From Lysobacterales bacterium (GTDB taxonomy: Bacteria; Pseudomonadota; Gammaproteobacteria; Xanthomonadales; Xanthomonadaceae): a stretch of DNA of 64,000 nucleotides. Shown here in pieces: positions 36,335-45,591 of this stretch (position 1 is its first letter; every line of letters begins with the position of its first letter). Both the position numbers and the translations under genes were made by a program. The stretch spans positions 56,862 through 120,861 of the forward strand of contig JAFLDZ010000009.1 of the NCBI GenBank assembly GCA_017302135.1, in the 5' to 3' direction. The notes under the pieces were generated by a model. It was not told where the DNA came from. It made no database searches and saw only the letters and a list, made by a program, of their open reading frames with translations.

Positions 36335-37183
36335 TCAGCCGTCGCGTATTCTCCGCAAACGCTCCCGCGCGATCGCGCGCAGTTGCTTGCGTTGATCGGA
36401 CGGAAACGGCGAGCGACTGTCGCAATGTCGAAGCAGCAGCGCATCGTCCTGCGATTCGCCCAATACATCGGTCAGATCGCGGGTGCGCTTTTTCGACAGG
36501 CGCAGTGCGGGCAGCAGGTCGGCCAGGAGACTGTCCTGCTGACGCAGGCGGCGCAGACGTCGTCGATAGACGTGCCAGGCCTCGTCGTCGTCCGGATGTT
36601 TTTTGATCCGCTTGGCCGCTTTGTCGGCGCGGCGCTGGCTGCGCTGGATCGCGTGCGCGACGTCGGCTTCTTTCACTGCACGCCAATCCAGTCGCGCCAG
36701 GCGTTGCTGTGCCGCCTGCAGGCGCAGGCAGCGCGCCTGAAATGCCGGATCGCGCGCGAGTGCGCGTTCGAGAATCTCGTCGCGACGCTGCCGCGCGAGT
36801 CGTTCCGCAGCGGGCAGGATCGCGCGGATGCGATCCGGTGCCTGTGCCTCCAGTCGTTGCAGGACCTCGATCAGTGCCTGCGCATCGCGCAGATGCGACA
36901 GCCCGCGACACAGCCGACCCAGTTCGTCGTCCAGCGCTTGTGCGCGCGGTCCGATGACGCGGGCGCCGAGCGCCAGCGTGGCGCGCGTACGACGGATGCA
37001 TTTGCGCGCCTGGTGGATGCCTTCGTGCAGCGCTTCGCCTTTGCGGGACAGCTCGGTCTGCGCCTGTTGCAGTTGCTCGCCAGCGAACACCAGCAACCGC
37101 AGGCCGAGCGGGAGGCGCGCCGGCGCGGGTGCGCTGGGCTTCGTACTCGATTTCGCGGATGCATCGGCAATGCTGCGTGACAT
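36335..37183 (-). CDS. CHAD-domain protein
   Basis: 282 residues, all-helical and very rich in R and H. Conserved histidines and basic residues lie in LHEGIHQARKCIRRTRATLAL, LSHLRDAQALIEVL, WHVYRRRLRRLRQQ and VLGESQDDALLLRH. CHAD domains bind polyphosphate and target granules. No CYTH domain is fused. It is convergent with the DUF2278 gene. Confidence 0.88.
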   Translation of the reverse strand: MSRSIADASAKSSTKPSAPAPARLPLGLRLLVFAGEQLQQAQTELSRKGEALHEGIHQARKCIRRTRATLALGARVIGPRAQALDDELGRLCRGLSHLRDAQALIEVLQRLEAQAPDRIRAILPAAERLARQRRDEILERALARDPAFQARCLRLQAAQQRLARLDWRAVKEADVAHAIQRSQRRADKAAKRIKKHPDDDEAWHVYRRRLRRLRQQDSLLADLLPALRLSKKRTRDLTDVLGESQDDALLLRHCDSRSPFPSDQRKQLRAIARERLRRIRDG

Positions 37184-37511
37184 GCGCTGGCCTCCAAAGG
37201 CCACGGTAGCGTCATTTCGCGATGGTGGATCGGTATCGGCGCAACAGGCATCAAGGTTCAGTCGCGGGGTTGATCGCTGCGCCTGGACCATGGTGCTTGT
37301 CCGAGTGTGGCATGTCCTGCGGCGGGTACGCCCTATGCCCGGACGTGCGGTCTTCCGTGCGCTTCGCAAGGGTGGAGTTTATCGTCGGAATGTTCGAGCG
37401 GTCGGCGTTTTGGACCGCCAGCGCTGCGACTGGACCGCATTCGGATCATTTGCCGCCTGAGTTGTCCGCCGTTATCGTCTGCATCTGGTCCCGCCACCAT
37501 GAGACTCGCCG
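37184..37511. other. intergenic region without recognised features
   Basis: 328 bases between the divergent CHAD and UPF0158-like genes. I see no convincing coding frame, repeat or promoter here beyond what two divergent genes need. Confidence 0.4.
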
Positions 37512-37976
37512 ATGTCCTCGTCCGCCTCCCCGGTCACCGTTTCGCTCGAAGAACTGATCCTGGCGCTCGATTGGGTGTCCGATCTTTCGAGTTCCGAAAA
37601 CATGGCATTCGTCTGTCGCGAAAGCGGGCGGGTCTACATGATCTCGGAGGAGGACTTCGGCGTGGAGCTTGAGCCGGATTTGCCGTCCGATATCGACGAC
37701 GTCGAGAAATACGCGATCGTGCCATCGCGGCAGGATCTGCGCCTCGGCAAGCGGCTTGCGGTGCGTTTCGTGCAGGCGTCGCTGCCGGAGCGGTTGGAGG
37801 AGACGTACACGATGTTCGCCGCGCAGGGTGCCTACGCGCGTTTCAAGGACATGCTGGAACGCGAACAGGCACTGGACGCCTGGTATGCGTTCGAAGCCGA
37901 AGCGGTCGAGCGCGGTCTGCGCGAATGGGCCGATTCGGAAGCGCTTGCGGTCGCGGCGGATCGCCTCGCGCGCTGA
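37512..37976 (+). CDS. UPF0158-like protein
   Basis: 154 residues, acidic, cytoplasmic. VSLEELILALDWVSDLSSSE, YMISEEDFGVELEPDLPSDI and RFKDMLEREQALDAWYAFEA match the UPF0158 layout. Function unknown. It is convergent with the Entner-Doudoroff operon. Confidence 0.75.
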   Translation: MSSSASPVTVSLEELILALDWVSDLSSSENMAFVCRESGRVYMISEEDFGVELEPDLPSDIDDVEKYAIVPSRQDLRLGKRLAVRFVQASLPERLEETYTMFAAQGAYARFKDMLEREQALDAWYAFEAEAVERGLREWADSEALAVAADRLAR

Positions 37977-38007
37977 CCGGCGCGCATCTGTCCCGATAAC
38001 GGCTGCT

Positions 38008-38661
38008 TCAGCCGCGCAGCGCGGCCGCCGCTTTGGCAAGCTCGCCGATCCGCGTCCAATCTTTCGCCGCCAGCGCGTCGTTGGGCACCATCCACGAGCC
38101 GCCGACGGTGATGACGTTGGGCAGCGCGAAATACGCGGGCGCTTTCGCGGCGTCGATGCCGCCGGTGGGGCAGAACTTCACCTGCGCGAACGGACCGGCG
38201 AAGCCTTTGAGCGCGGCGATGCCACCGCTGGATTCGGCGGGAAAGAATTTGAAGCGCCTGTAGCCGTGTTCCAGGCCGCGCATCAGTTCGCTGGCGGTGG
38301 CGATGCCGGGCAGCAGCGGGATGTCGGCGCCGCGCGCGGCCGCGTAGAGCGCGTCGGTGGCGCCGGGCGAGATCGCGAAGGCGGCGCCTGCGGCCTGCAC
38401 TGCGGCGAGGTCTTCCGAGGTCAGCACGGTGCCGGCGCCGACGATCGCGCCGGGCACCTCGCGCATGCGCCGGATCACGTCGAGCGCGACCGGCGTGCGC
38501 AAGGTGATTTCGAGCACCGGCAAACCGGCGGCGACCAGGGCTTCGGCAAGCGGAACGGCATCGTCGATGTCGGCGACGGCGAGTACCGGCACCACCGGTG
38601 CCTGGCGCAGGATGTCGTCGACGATGGCGGTCATGCGATCGGTGTGGGAGTGACTCATCAT
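38008..38661 (-). CDS. eda: 2-keto-3-deoxy-6-phosphogluconate aldolase
   Basis: 217 residues. It splits KDPG into pyruvate and glyceraldehyde-3-phosphate. The class I aldolase marks are LPVLEITLRTPVALDVIR (catalytic glutamate), GAGTVLTSEDLAA and the Schiff-base lysine in FKFFPAES. GGS near the end binds phosphate. It is the last gene of the operon and overlaps glk by four bases. Confidence 0.96.
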   Translation of the reverse strand: MMSHSHTDRMTAIVDDILRQAPVVPVLAVADIDDAVPLAEALVAAGLPVLEITLRTPVALDVIRRMREVPGAIVGAGTVLTSEDLAAVQAAGAAFAISPGATDALYAAARGADIPLLPGIATASELMRGLEHGYRRFKFFPAESSGGIAALKGFAGPFAQVKFCPTGGIDAAKAPAYFALPNVITVGGSWMVPNDALAAKDWTRIGELAKAAAALRG

Positions 38662-39677
38662 CTGTTCTCGTTCGAGGCGTCCGCGCGCAGCGACATCGCC
38701 GCGCCGAGCAGACCGGGGCTGCTGTGGGTGATCACACGGATCGTCACCGATTCGAGATACGCAGCGAAGCGGCCCTTGGCGAGGAAGCGTTCGCGGAAGG
38801 CGCTGCTGCGCAGGAACGGCACGAAACGCGGGACGATGCCGCCGGCCAGCATCACCGTGCGCGCGCCGTGGATCAGCGCGGCGTCGCCGGCCACGCTGCC
38901 GAGCACCGCGCAGAACCGCGCGAGCGTGCGGCGTGCGGCGAGATCATGGCCTTCCAGCGCGGCGGCGACGATGTCCGCCGGTTCGCGCAGATCCTGATGC
39001 TGGCCGGTGGCGTGATCGACCGCGCCGCGCAGCACCGCATCGATATGCGACAGGCCGCTGCCGCAGAGCAGGCGTTCGTTCGACACCCGGCCGAAGCGCG
39101 CGGTGAACCAGCGCGCGATCGCGAGTTCTTCTTCGCCCAGCGGCGCGAAACTGACGTGGCCGCCCTCGGTTTCCACGACCTGCCAATGCCGGCCTTGAGC
39201 AGGGGAATCGTTGCCGACCAGCATCGCGACGCCCAGACCGGTGCCCGGGCCAAGCACGCTGATCGGGCCGTGCAAGGGGGCATCGTCGCTGCCGTGCACG
39301 GTGATCGTTTCCGCTTCCGACAGCGCCGGCACCGACCACGCCACCGCGCCGAAATCGTTGAGCACATGCAGGCGGTCGAAGCCGAGCGCGCTCTGCAGTT
39401 CGCTGCGCGTGAATGACCAGGCGCGATTGGTCAGCCGGATCTCTTCGCCGTTGACCGGGCTGGCGACCGCAATCGCAGCGCGACGCGGCTGCACGCCGAC
39501 CGCCGCGAGATAGTGTTCGGCCGCGTGCTGCAGGCTGGCGAAGGCGGACGCGTCGAGACTGCGCGCATCCAGCACCTGCGCGGTCGGCGCCGACAGATCG
39601 GTCAGCGCGAAGCGCGCGTTGGTTCCGCCGATATCGGCGATGAGCGCGAGCGCTGGGGGATTCACGGTGTCTTTCAT
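38658..39677 (-). CDS. glk: glucokinase
   Basis: 339 residues. Phosphorylates glucose with ATP. The ASKHA-fold marks are ALIADIGGTNARFALTD at the start, catalytic aspartate in HVLNDFGAVAW, the ATP loop LGPGTGLGVAMLV and VETEGGHVSFAP (sugar-binding glutamate and histidine). Length fits the proteobacterial Glk group. It lies between edd and eda. Confidence 0.95.
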   Translation of the reverse strand: MKDTVNPPALALIADIGGTNARFALTDLSAPTAQVLDARSLDASAFASLQHAAEHYLAAVGVQPRRAAIAVASPVNGEEIRLTNRAWSFTRSELQSALGFDRLHVLNDFGAVAWSVPALSEAETITVHGSDDAPLHGPISVLGPGTGLGVAMLVGNDSPAQGRHWQVVETEGGHVSFAPLGEEELAIARWFTARFGRVSNERLLCGSGLSHIDAVLRGAVDHATGQHQDLREPADIVAAALEGHDLAARRTLARFCAVLGSVAGDAALIHGARTVMLAGGIVPRFVPFLRSSAFRERFLAKGRFAAYLESVTIRVITHSSPGLLGAAMSLRADASNENR

Positions 39678-39680
39678 CGA

Positions 39681-41528
39681 TCAGTGTTCCGAGGCGTCGG
39701 AGTGGGCGTCGTCGTTTGCGAACAGACTGCAGGCGCCCTGTTCGGCCGAACCGACCTGCGCGCGCATCAGTCCGAACAGTTCGCGGCCGACGCCGTGCGC
39801 GTTGCCGCGCAGGTCGAGCGTTGCCGCGATGCGCGCATGCCATTCGGCTTCGGGCACGTCCGCCTGCATCGTGCCGGCTTCGGCATCGATGCGGATCAGG
39901 TCGCCGTCGCGGAGTTTAGCGATCGCGCCACCGCAGGCGGCTTCGGGGGTGATGTGGATCGCCGCGAGCACTTTGCCCGACGCGCCGGACATGCGCCCGT
40001 CGGTGAGCAGCGCGACATGCTGGCCGCGATCCTGCAGCAGCGAGAGCGTCGGCGTGAGTTTGTGCAGTTCCGGCATGCCGTTCGCGCGCGGGCCCTGGCC
40101 CCGGATCACGGCGACGAAATCTCCGGTCAACGCACCGGCCTTGAAGGCATCGAGCATCGCATCCTGAGAATCGAAGACCTTCGCCGGCGCAGCGATCGCG
40201 CGATGCTCCGGCGCCACCGCCGAGATCTTCACCACCGCGCGGCCGAGATTGCCCTGCAGCCGGCGCAGACCGCCTTCGCGGTCGAAGGGTTCGGCGACGC
40301 CGCGCAGGATGCTGGTGTCGCGGGACAGCGTTGGCGGTGGCGCCCAGCGCAGCTCGACGCCATTGAGCTCCGGCACCAGCGTCTGCTGACGCAGATCGCC
40401 GCCGTGCACGCACAGGATGTCGGCGTGCATCAGCCCAGCGTCGATCAATTCGCGGATCACATGGCCGATGCCGCCTGCGGCGTGGAAATGGTTCACGTCG
40501 GCGCTGCCGTTGGGATAGACGCGCGCCAGCAGCGGCGTGGCCTGCGAGAGTTCGTCGAGGTCGTCCCAATCGATGATCAGGCCGGCGGCGCGCGCGATCG
40601 CGACCAGATGCAGCGCATGGTTGGTCGAACCGCCGGTCGCGGCGAGGCCGACCATCGCGTTGACGATCGCCTTCTCGTCGACGGTGCGGCCCAGCGGGCG
40701 GTAGTCGTCGCCGAGCGCGGTGATCCGCAGCGCCTGTTCGGTCGCGGCCACTGTGAGCGCATCGCGCAGCGGCGTGTTCGGATTCACGAACGCGCTGCCC
40801 GGCATGTGCAGGCCCATCACTTCCATCAGCATCTGATTGGAATTGGCGGTGCCGTAGAAGGTGCAGGTGCCGGCGCTGTGGTACGAGGCGGATTCGGCTT
40901 CCAGCAGTTCGTCGCGCGAGGCCTTGCCGTCGGCGTAGCGCTGGCGCACCGCGGCCTTTTCCTTGTTCGGCAGACCCGAGGGCATCGGTCCGGCGGGTAC
41001 GAAAATCACCGGCAGGTGGCCGAAACTCAGCGCGCCCATCAGCAGGCCCGGCACGATCTTGTCGCACACGCCCAGCATCAGCGCCGCGTCGAACATCTCG
41101 TGCGACAGCGACACTGCGGTCGCCAGCGCGATGGTGTCGCGCGAAAACAGCGACAGCTCCATGCCGGTGCGGCCCTGGGTCACGCCGTCGCACATCGCCG
41201 GCACGCCGCCCGCGACCTGCGCGCTGCCGCCGGCATTGCGCGCGGCCATGCGGATCAGTGTCGGGTACTGCTCCATCGGCTGGTGCGCCGAGAGCATGTC
41301 GTTGTAGGCGGTGACGATGCCGATGTTGCCGCCCGCGCCGACCTTCAGCATCGGTTTGTCGCCGCCGGATGCGGCGAAGCCGTGGGCGAGGTTGCCGCAG
41401 CTCAATTGCCGGCGCGCGGGCGTGTCGATGCGCGCGGCATCGATGCGCGCGAGATAGTCGCCACGGCTGCGACCGCTGCGCTCGGCGATGCGCGCGGTCA
41501 CGCGTTCGATGACGGGGTGCAATGACAT
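39681..41528 (-). CDS. edd: 6-phosphogluconate dehydratase
   Basis: 615 residues. It dehydrates 6-phosphogluconate to KDPG. IlvD/Edd family with a [4Fe-4S] cluster: cysteines in [29 protein letters not shown] and [15 protein letters not shown]. The size separates it from IlvD (about 560). It directly abuts pgl (no gap). Confidence 0.96.
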   Translation of the reverse strand: MSLHPVIERVTARIAERSGRSRGDYLARIDAARIDTPARRQLSCGNLAHGFAASGGDKPMLKVGAGGNIGIVTAYNDMLSAHQPMEQYPTLIRMAARNAGGSAQVAGGVPAMCDGVTQGRTGMELSLFSRDTIALATAVSLSHEMFDAALMLGVCDKIVPGLLMGALSFGHLPVIFVPAGPMPSGLPNKEKAAVRQRYADGKASRDELLEAESASYHSAGTCTFYGTANSNQMLMEVMGLHMPGSAFVNPNTPLRDALTVAATEQALRITALGDDYRPLGRTVDEKAIVNAMVGLAATGGSTNHALHLVAIARAAGLIIDWDDLDELSQATPLLARVYPNGSADVNHFHAAGGIGHVIRELIDAGLMHADILCVHGGDLRQQTLVPELNGVELRWAPPPTLSRDTSILRGVAEPFDREGGLRRLQGNLGRAVVKISAVAPEHRAIAAPAKVFDSQDAMLDAFKAGALTGDFVAVIRGQGPRANGMPELHKLTPTLSLLQDRGQHVALLTDGRMSGASGKVLAAIHITPEAACGGAIAKLRDGDLIRIDAEAGTMQADVPEAEWHARIAATLDLRGNAHGVGRELFGLMRAQVGSAEQGACSLFANDDAHSDASEH

Positions 41529-42233
41529 CTATGGACTCCAGTGCAGATGGACGACCGTGCCCGATGCGTGCAGCAGCGCCGAGATCGGCGCGCGCAGCGG
41601 ATCGTGCGCGGTCTGCGCGGCGCGCAGCACGTCGCGTTTGCGCGCGCCGGTGACGATCAAGTGCAGGCTGCGCGCGCGCAGCAGGCGATTGAGGCCGAGG
41701 GTGATGCGCGGGAACGGCGCTTCCGGCGGCAGATGCTTCGGCACCAGCAGGAAGGCGTCTTCGCTCGCGTCCTTCGCCATCGCCTCCGGCAAAACGTCGG
41801 CGCCGGGAAACAGCGATGCGGTGTGGGCGTCCTCGCCCATGCCCAGCACCACCGCGTCGAACGCTTCCGCATGCGCGGCGAGCATCGTTCGCGCATGCGC
41901 CAGCGAAGCCTGCGGGTCGCCGTCGGCGGTGGTCAGCGATTCGATGCGCAGGCCTTCGGCGGCCGAGAACGCCTCGCGCAGCGCGGCGATATTGCTGGCG
42001 GCATGCGTATGCGCCACGCAGCGCTCGTCGCCGGGCATGGCCACGATGCGATGCCAGTCGAGCGCGCTCGCAGCGAGCCTGCGATAGATCGGAAACGGCG
42101 TGCGTCCACCCGCGAGGCTCAACAGTGCGCGGCCATGCTGCTTCAGGCCGGCTGCGCAGCGGTCGTACAACTGCGCGGACACCGCATCGATCAATGCCTC
42201 GCTGTCGGTGTAGTCGTGTTCGATCCAGGCCAT
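41529..42233 (-). CDS. pgl: 6-phosphogluconolactonase
   Basis: 234 residues. It hydrolyses 6-phosphogluconolactone. SLAGGRTPFPIYRRLA near the start, the PGDERCV motif and GMGEDAHTASLFPG are diagnostic of the DevB/Pgl type. It sits between zwf and edd, the standard pathway order. Confidence 0.95.
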   Translation of the reverse strand: MAWIEHDYTDSEALIDAVSAQLYDRCAAGLKQHGRALLSLAGGRTPFPIYRRLAASALDWHRIVAMPGDERCVAHTHAASNIAALREAFSAAEGLRIESLTTADGDPQASLAHARTMLAAHAEAFDAVVLGMGEDAHTASLFPGADVLPEAMAKDASEDAFLLVPKHLPPEAPFPRITLGLNRLLRARSLHLIVTGARKRDVLRAAQTAHDPLRAPISALLHASGTVVHLHWSP

Positions 42234-42246
42234 CGTCGTCGTTCGC

Positions 42247-43710
42247 CTATTCGCGCCAACTGTGCCCGTGGCGTTCGGTCATCGCCACCGCCGCGTTCGG
42301 GCCCCAGGTGCCGGCGGCATAGGGTTTCGGCGCGCTGCCGGCATGCGCCCAGCCGTCGAAGATCGCATCGATCCACTGCCACGCGGCTTCGGTCTCGTCG
42401 CGACGCACGAACAGCGTGCCGTTGCCTTCGATCGCATCGAGATACAGCCGCTCGTACGCGAGCCGGCGGCGCTCGTGCGCGAAGCGCTCGTCGAGATCCA
42501 GATCCAGCGAGACCTGCGACAGGCGCAGCCCGCTGCGGTCCAGGCCGGGGGTCTTGTGCATCAGCTGCATTTCGATGCGCTCTTCCGGCTGCAGTTTGAT
42601 GATCAGCGCGTTCGGCTGGGTGGCGGCGCCGCCGCGGGCGAAGATCGAATGCGGCACGGCGCGGAACTGCAGGTAGATTTCGGTGCAGCGGCTCGGCATG
42701 CGCTTGCCGGTGCGCAGGTAGAACGGCACGCCCGACCAGCGCCAGTTGTCGATATGCGCGCGCATCGCGACGAAGGTTTCGGTATTGCTGCTGCGGCCCA
42801 ACTCTTCGAGATATCCCGGGACCGCCTGGCCGCCGATCGCACCGGCGGTGTACTGGCCGGCGACGGTTTCGGTGGCGACATCCTTGCGGCCGATCGGGCG
42901 CAGCGAACGCAGCACCTTGATCTTCTCGTTGCGCACGGCGCTGGGTTCGAACTGCGACGGCGGCTCCATCGCGGTCAGGCAGACCAGCTGCAGCAGATGG
43001 TTCTGCAGCATGTCGCGCATCGCGCCGGAGTGGTCGTAGTAATCACCGCGGCCTTCGACGCCGACGGTCTCGGCGACGGTGATCTGCACCTGTTCGATGT
43101 GGCGCGCGTTCCACAGCGGCTCGAACAGCGCGTTGCCGAAGCGCAGCGCCAGCAGGTTCTGCACGCCTTCCTTGCCGAGGTAATGGTCGACGCGATACAC
43201 GCGGTCTTCGTCGAAACTGCGGGTCACGCCGTCGTTGATCGCGATCGCTTCGGCCAGATCGTGGCCGATCGGTTTTTCCAGCATCACCCGGGTGCCGGGG
43301 CCGGCGAGACCGTGGCGCGCGAGCGCGGCGCAGGCCTGTTCGTAGAATTTCGGCGAGGTGCTGAGGTGATAGACGATGTCGCCGCTGCGCAGGCTCTGGA
43401 CGCGTTCGGACAGCGCCTGCATCGAAGCGTCGTTGTCGAGCGACGCCGGCTGATAGTGGACCCGCGCCAGCAAGGCCTGCAGCGTCGAATCCTTGCGTTG
43501 GTCCGCCGGCACGAAGCGCGCGATGGCGTCGGCGACGAACGTGCGGAAGGCTTCGTCATCCAGTCCGCTGCGCGCGGTACCGAGAATGCGCATCGATGCC
43601 GGCAGCAGGCCATCGCCCTGCAGGCCGTACAGCGAGGGCAGCAGCATGCGTTGGGCAAGGTCGCCGGTGGCGCCGAAAATGGTCAGCAGCGAGGCGGGAG
43701 AGGTGATCAC
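42247..43710 (-). CDS. zwf: glucose-6-phosphate 1-dehydrogenase
   Basis: 487 residues from a GTG at 43710; a TTG at 43737 is also possible, and no ATG gives the N-terminus. NADP-binding IFGATGDLAQRMLLPSL is at the start, the substrate-binding and catalytic motif is RVDHYLGKE, and GYEELG-like LEELGRSS and YLRTGKRMP follow. It oxidises glucose-6-phosphate and is the first gene of zwf-pgl-edd-glk-eda. A LacI-type palindrome lies just upstream. Confidence 0.95.
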   Translation of the reverse strand: MITSPASLLTIFGATGDLAQRMLLPSLYGLQGDGLLPASMRILGTARSGLDDEAFRTFVADAIARFVPADQRKDSTLQALLARVHYQPASLDNDASMQALSERVQSLRSGDIVYHLSTSPKFYEQACAALARHGLAGPGTRVMLEKPIGHDLAEAIAINDGVTRSFDEDRVYRVDHYLGKEGVQNLLALRFGNALFEPLWNARHIEQVQITVAETVGVEGRGDYYDHSGAMRDMLQNHLLQLVCLTAMEPPSQFEPSAVRNEKIKVLRSLRPIGRKDVATETVAGQYTAGAIGGQAVPGYLEELGRSSNTETFVAMRAHIDNWRWSGVPFYLRTGKRMPSRCTEIYLQFRAVPHSIFARGGAATQPNALIIKLQPEERIEMQLMHKTPGLDRSGLRLSQVSLDLDLDERFAHERRRLAYERLYLDAIEGNGTLFVRRDETEAAWQWIDAIFDGWAHAGSAPKPYAAGTWGPNAAVAMTERHGHSWRE

Positions 43711-43766
43711 AGCCGATTCCGTCGAGGGGGTCCGCAAGCGTAAACTTTGGCGTTGGTGATCCGCAT

Positions 43767-43780
43767 TGTAAACGTTTGCA
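43767..43780. promoter_or_regulatory. LacI-type operator upstream of zwf
   Basis: TGTAAACGTTTGCA fits the general LacI-family pattern TGNAANCGNTTNCA, with a central CG. It lies 57 bases upstream of the GTG start. Its half-site (TGTAAA) differs from the TGACAG half-site of the glycan locus, so another LacI-type regulator outside the window is more likely to read it. Confidence 0.6.
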
Positions 43781-43892
43781 TGGGCACGATCGGGCGGTGG
43801 ATCGCAACGGACGTTTCACTGGCGATGTTCCAGTCGATGTTTCAGTGTGGTGTTTCAGGGTTTCGCAAACTGCACGATCACCGGGCTGCCGC

Positions 43893-45365
43893 TCAACCGC
43901 GCCAAGTGAAGGTGTAGAGACTCTTCGGTACCAGCGCATAGCGGAAAGTTCGGCCTGCGTACGTAACCGCGATGGTCCGGGGGCTCGGCGACGAATTCGC
44001 GACGATCAGCGCGACGCTGCCGTCGTCTGCATTGGCGAATGCGACGTTGTCGACGTCGTCGGCACCGGCGCTCGATTCGATCCGGTGCGCGCCGGGCTTG
44101 ACGAAGCGGCTGGCGTGGGCGAGCACGTAGTACTCGTCGTTGCGCGTCACCGCGCCCGTCCTGCTGTCGATGGTGACCACGCCGCGGCAGTTGCTGCAGC
44201 CGCCGGCGTGCGGACCGGAGCTCTCGTCCAGCGCCAGGTTCCACAACAGCACGCCGCGCGCCCAGTGCCGGGTGCCGCCGATGATCAGCTGCCGCGCCAG
44301 CATGGTCATGCCGCCGCTGCGTACCGGTTCCCAGTCGCCGCCGGAGCATTCGGTGAGGTAGACGCTTTTCGACGGGAACCGGTCGTGCACCTGCGACTGC
44401 GCGGCGATATCGCCGCCGTAGCAGTGCCACGCCACGCCATCCACGTACGCCGAGGCCTCTGGATCCGAGAGAACGGCGGTGGGCTCTTCGGGCATGTCCC
44501 AGTTGTGGTCCCAGTCGAGAATCCGGATGTCGCGGCCCGAGGCCTTCAACAGCGGGCCCAGATGCCTGCCGATCAATGCGATCCGCTGATCGGCGCTCAG
44601 GCGCATGCCGGGATAGTTTTCGGGCTCGAACGCGGGCTCGTTCTGCAGGGTCAGCGCGAAGATCGGCACGCCTTTCGAAGCGGCGGCGTCGACATACTTC
44701 AGAAGATAGCGGGCGAACGCATCGTAGGCGTCGTCGCGCAGCGTGCCCTTGATCATGCTGCCGCTGCTTTTCATCCAACCCGGTGCGCTCCACGGCGAGG
44801 CCATCGTTTGCAACTGCGGGTTGATCCTGCGCGCGGCGCGCACCACGGTGAACACGTCCTGCGTCTGCGGCGCGATGCGGAAAGAGCGCAGCTTGCGATC
44901 GGCTTTGCCGCGCGGCGGGTCGTCGAGGCTGTAATGACTCAACGAGAAATCCGATGCGCCGATGGTCATCCGGGTGAAGCCCAGGCCGATGCCGCCATCG
45001 CGACCGAACAGTTCCCGCAGCAAGGCATCGCGCTGGTCCGCACGCATCCGCCGCTGGATCAGCCACGCCGACGAGTCCGTGACCGACGCGCCGAAACCGA
45101 TGATGTCCTGATACCGGCGTGCGGGGTCGATCGCGATCCGGACATCGGAAGTCGCCCCTTCGCTCGCCGTGGCGGGGGGCAACGCCGTCAGCGCATAGCT
45201 GCGATCCGATGTGGTTGCCCAGACCTGGGCCATCGGTGCGGGATCGTGCCCGGTAGCGGCGGGCTCTTTTACAGCGTGGGTTGCAACAGCTTGCCCTGCA
45301 GCAGCGCCGTTGAAAACAAGCCAGGACAACAACGCTGCGAGCGACAGCATGCAAAGCGGTTTCAT
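43893..45365 (-). CDS. GH30 glycoside hydrolase (glucosylceramidase/beta-1,6-glucanase type)
   Basis: 490 residues. A signal peptide (LCMLSLAALLSWLVFNGAAAG) is followed by a (beta/alpha)8 barrel. YQDIIGFGASVTDSSAWLI is the GH30 opening; the acid/base glutamate is in LTLQNEPAFEP and the nucleophile in VYLTECSGGDWE. The C-terminal beta-sandwich ends ALVPKSLYTFTWRG. This subgroup cleaves beta-glucosides. The ATG at 45365 gives the signal; longer frames run into the operator. It is divergent from the TonB receptor. Confidence 0.9.
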   Translation of the reverse strand: MKPLCMLSLAALLSWLVFNGAAAGQAVATHAVKEPAATGHDPAPMAQVWATTSDRSYALTALPPATASEGATSDVRIAIDPARRYQDIIGFGASVTDSSAWLIQRRMRADQRDALLRELFGRDGGIGLGFTRMTIGASDFSLSHYSLDDPPRGKADRKLRSFRIAPQTQDVFTVVRAARRINPQLQTMASPWSAPGWMKSSGSMIKGTLRDDAYDAFARYLLKYVDAAASKGVPIFALTLQNEPAFEPENYPGMRLSADQRIALIGRHLGPLLKASGRDIRILDWDHNWDMPEEPTAVLSDPEASAYVDGVAWHCYGGDIAAQSQVHDRFPSKSVYLTECSGGDWEPVRSGGMTMLARQLIIGGTRHWARGVLLWNLALDESSGPHAGGCSNCRGVVTIDSRTGAVTRNDEYYVLAHASRFVKPGAHRIESSAGADDVDNVAFANADDGSVALIVANSSPSPRTIAVTYAGRTFRYALVPKSLYTFTWRG

Positions 45366-45549
45366 GTTGCGTATTCCTCCCCGAGAAGTGCGGTGCAGAT
45401 GAGGCGAAAGTTCCGCGCATTTTCGATATTGCAGCGCAACAAAAACGCACGACAGACTGTAGCGGGATGACCGGCGCCAGAAAGGAATCCACGGCACATC
45501 GTCGTTTATTTCATGCATCGGTATTGACACAGTGCTGGATTACATGTAT

Positions 45550-45565
45550 TTGACAGCGCTGTCAA
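45550..45565. promoter_or_regulatory. LacI-type operator, glycan locus left site
   Basis: TTGACAGCGCTGTCAA is a perfect 16-bp palindrome in the gap between the divergent GH30 and TonB-receptor genes. A TTGACA at 45524-45529 could be the -35 of the receptor promoter, so binding here would block it. The same core recurs at 55714-55727. Confidence 0.75.
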
Positions 45566-45591
45566 CAACTTGCATCCGATGAGGGGGAGCA

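Noticed and set aside
39513..41525. 670-codon plus-strand frame opposite edd
   Set aside because: Composition rich in R/H/G/A with no motifs; edd on the other strand is unambiguous.
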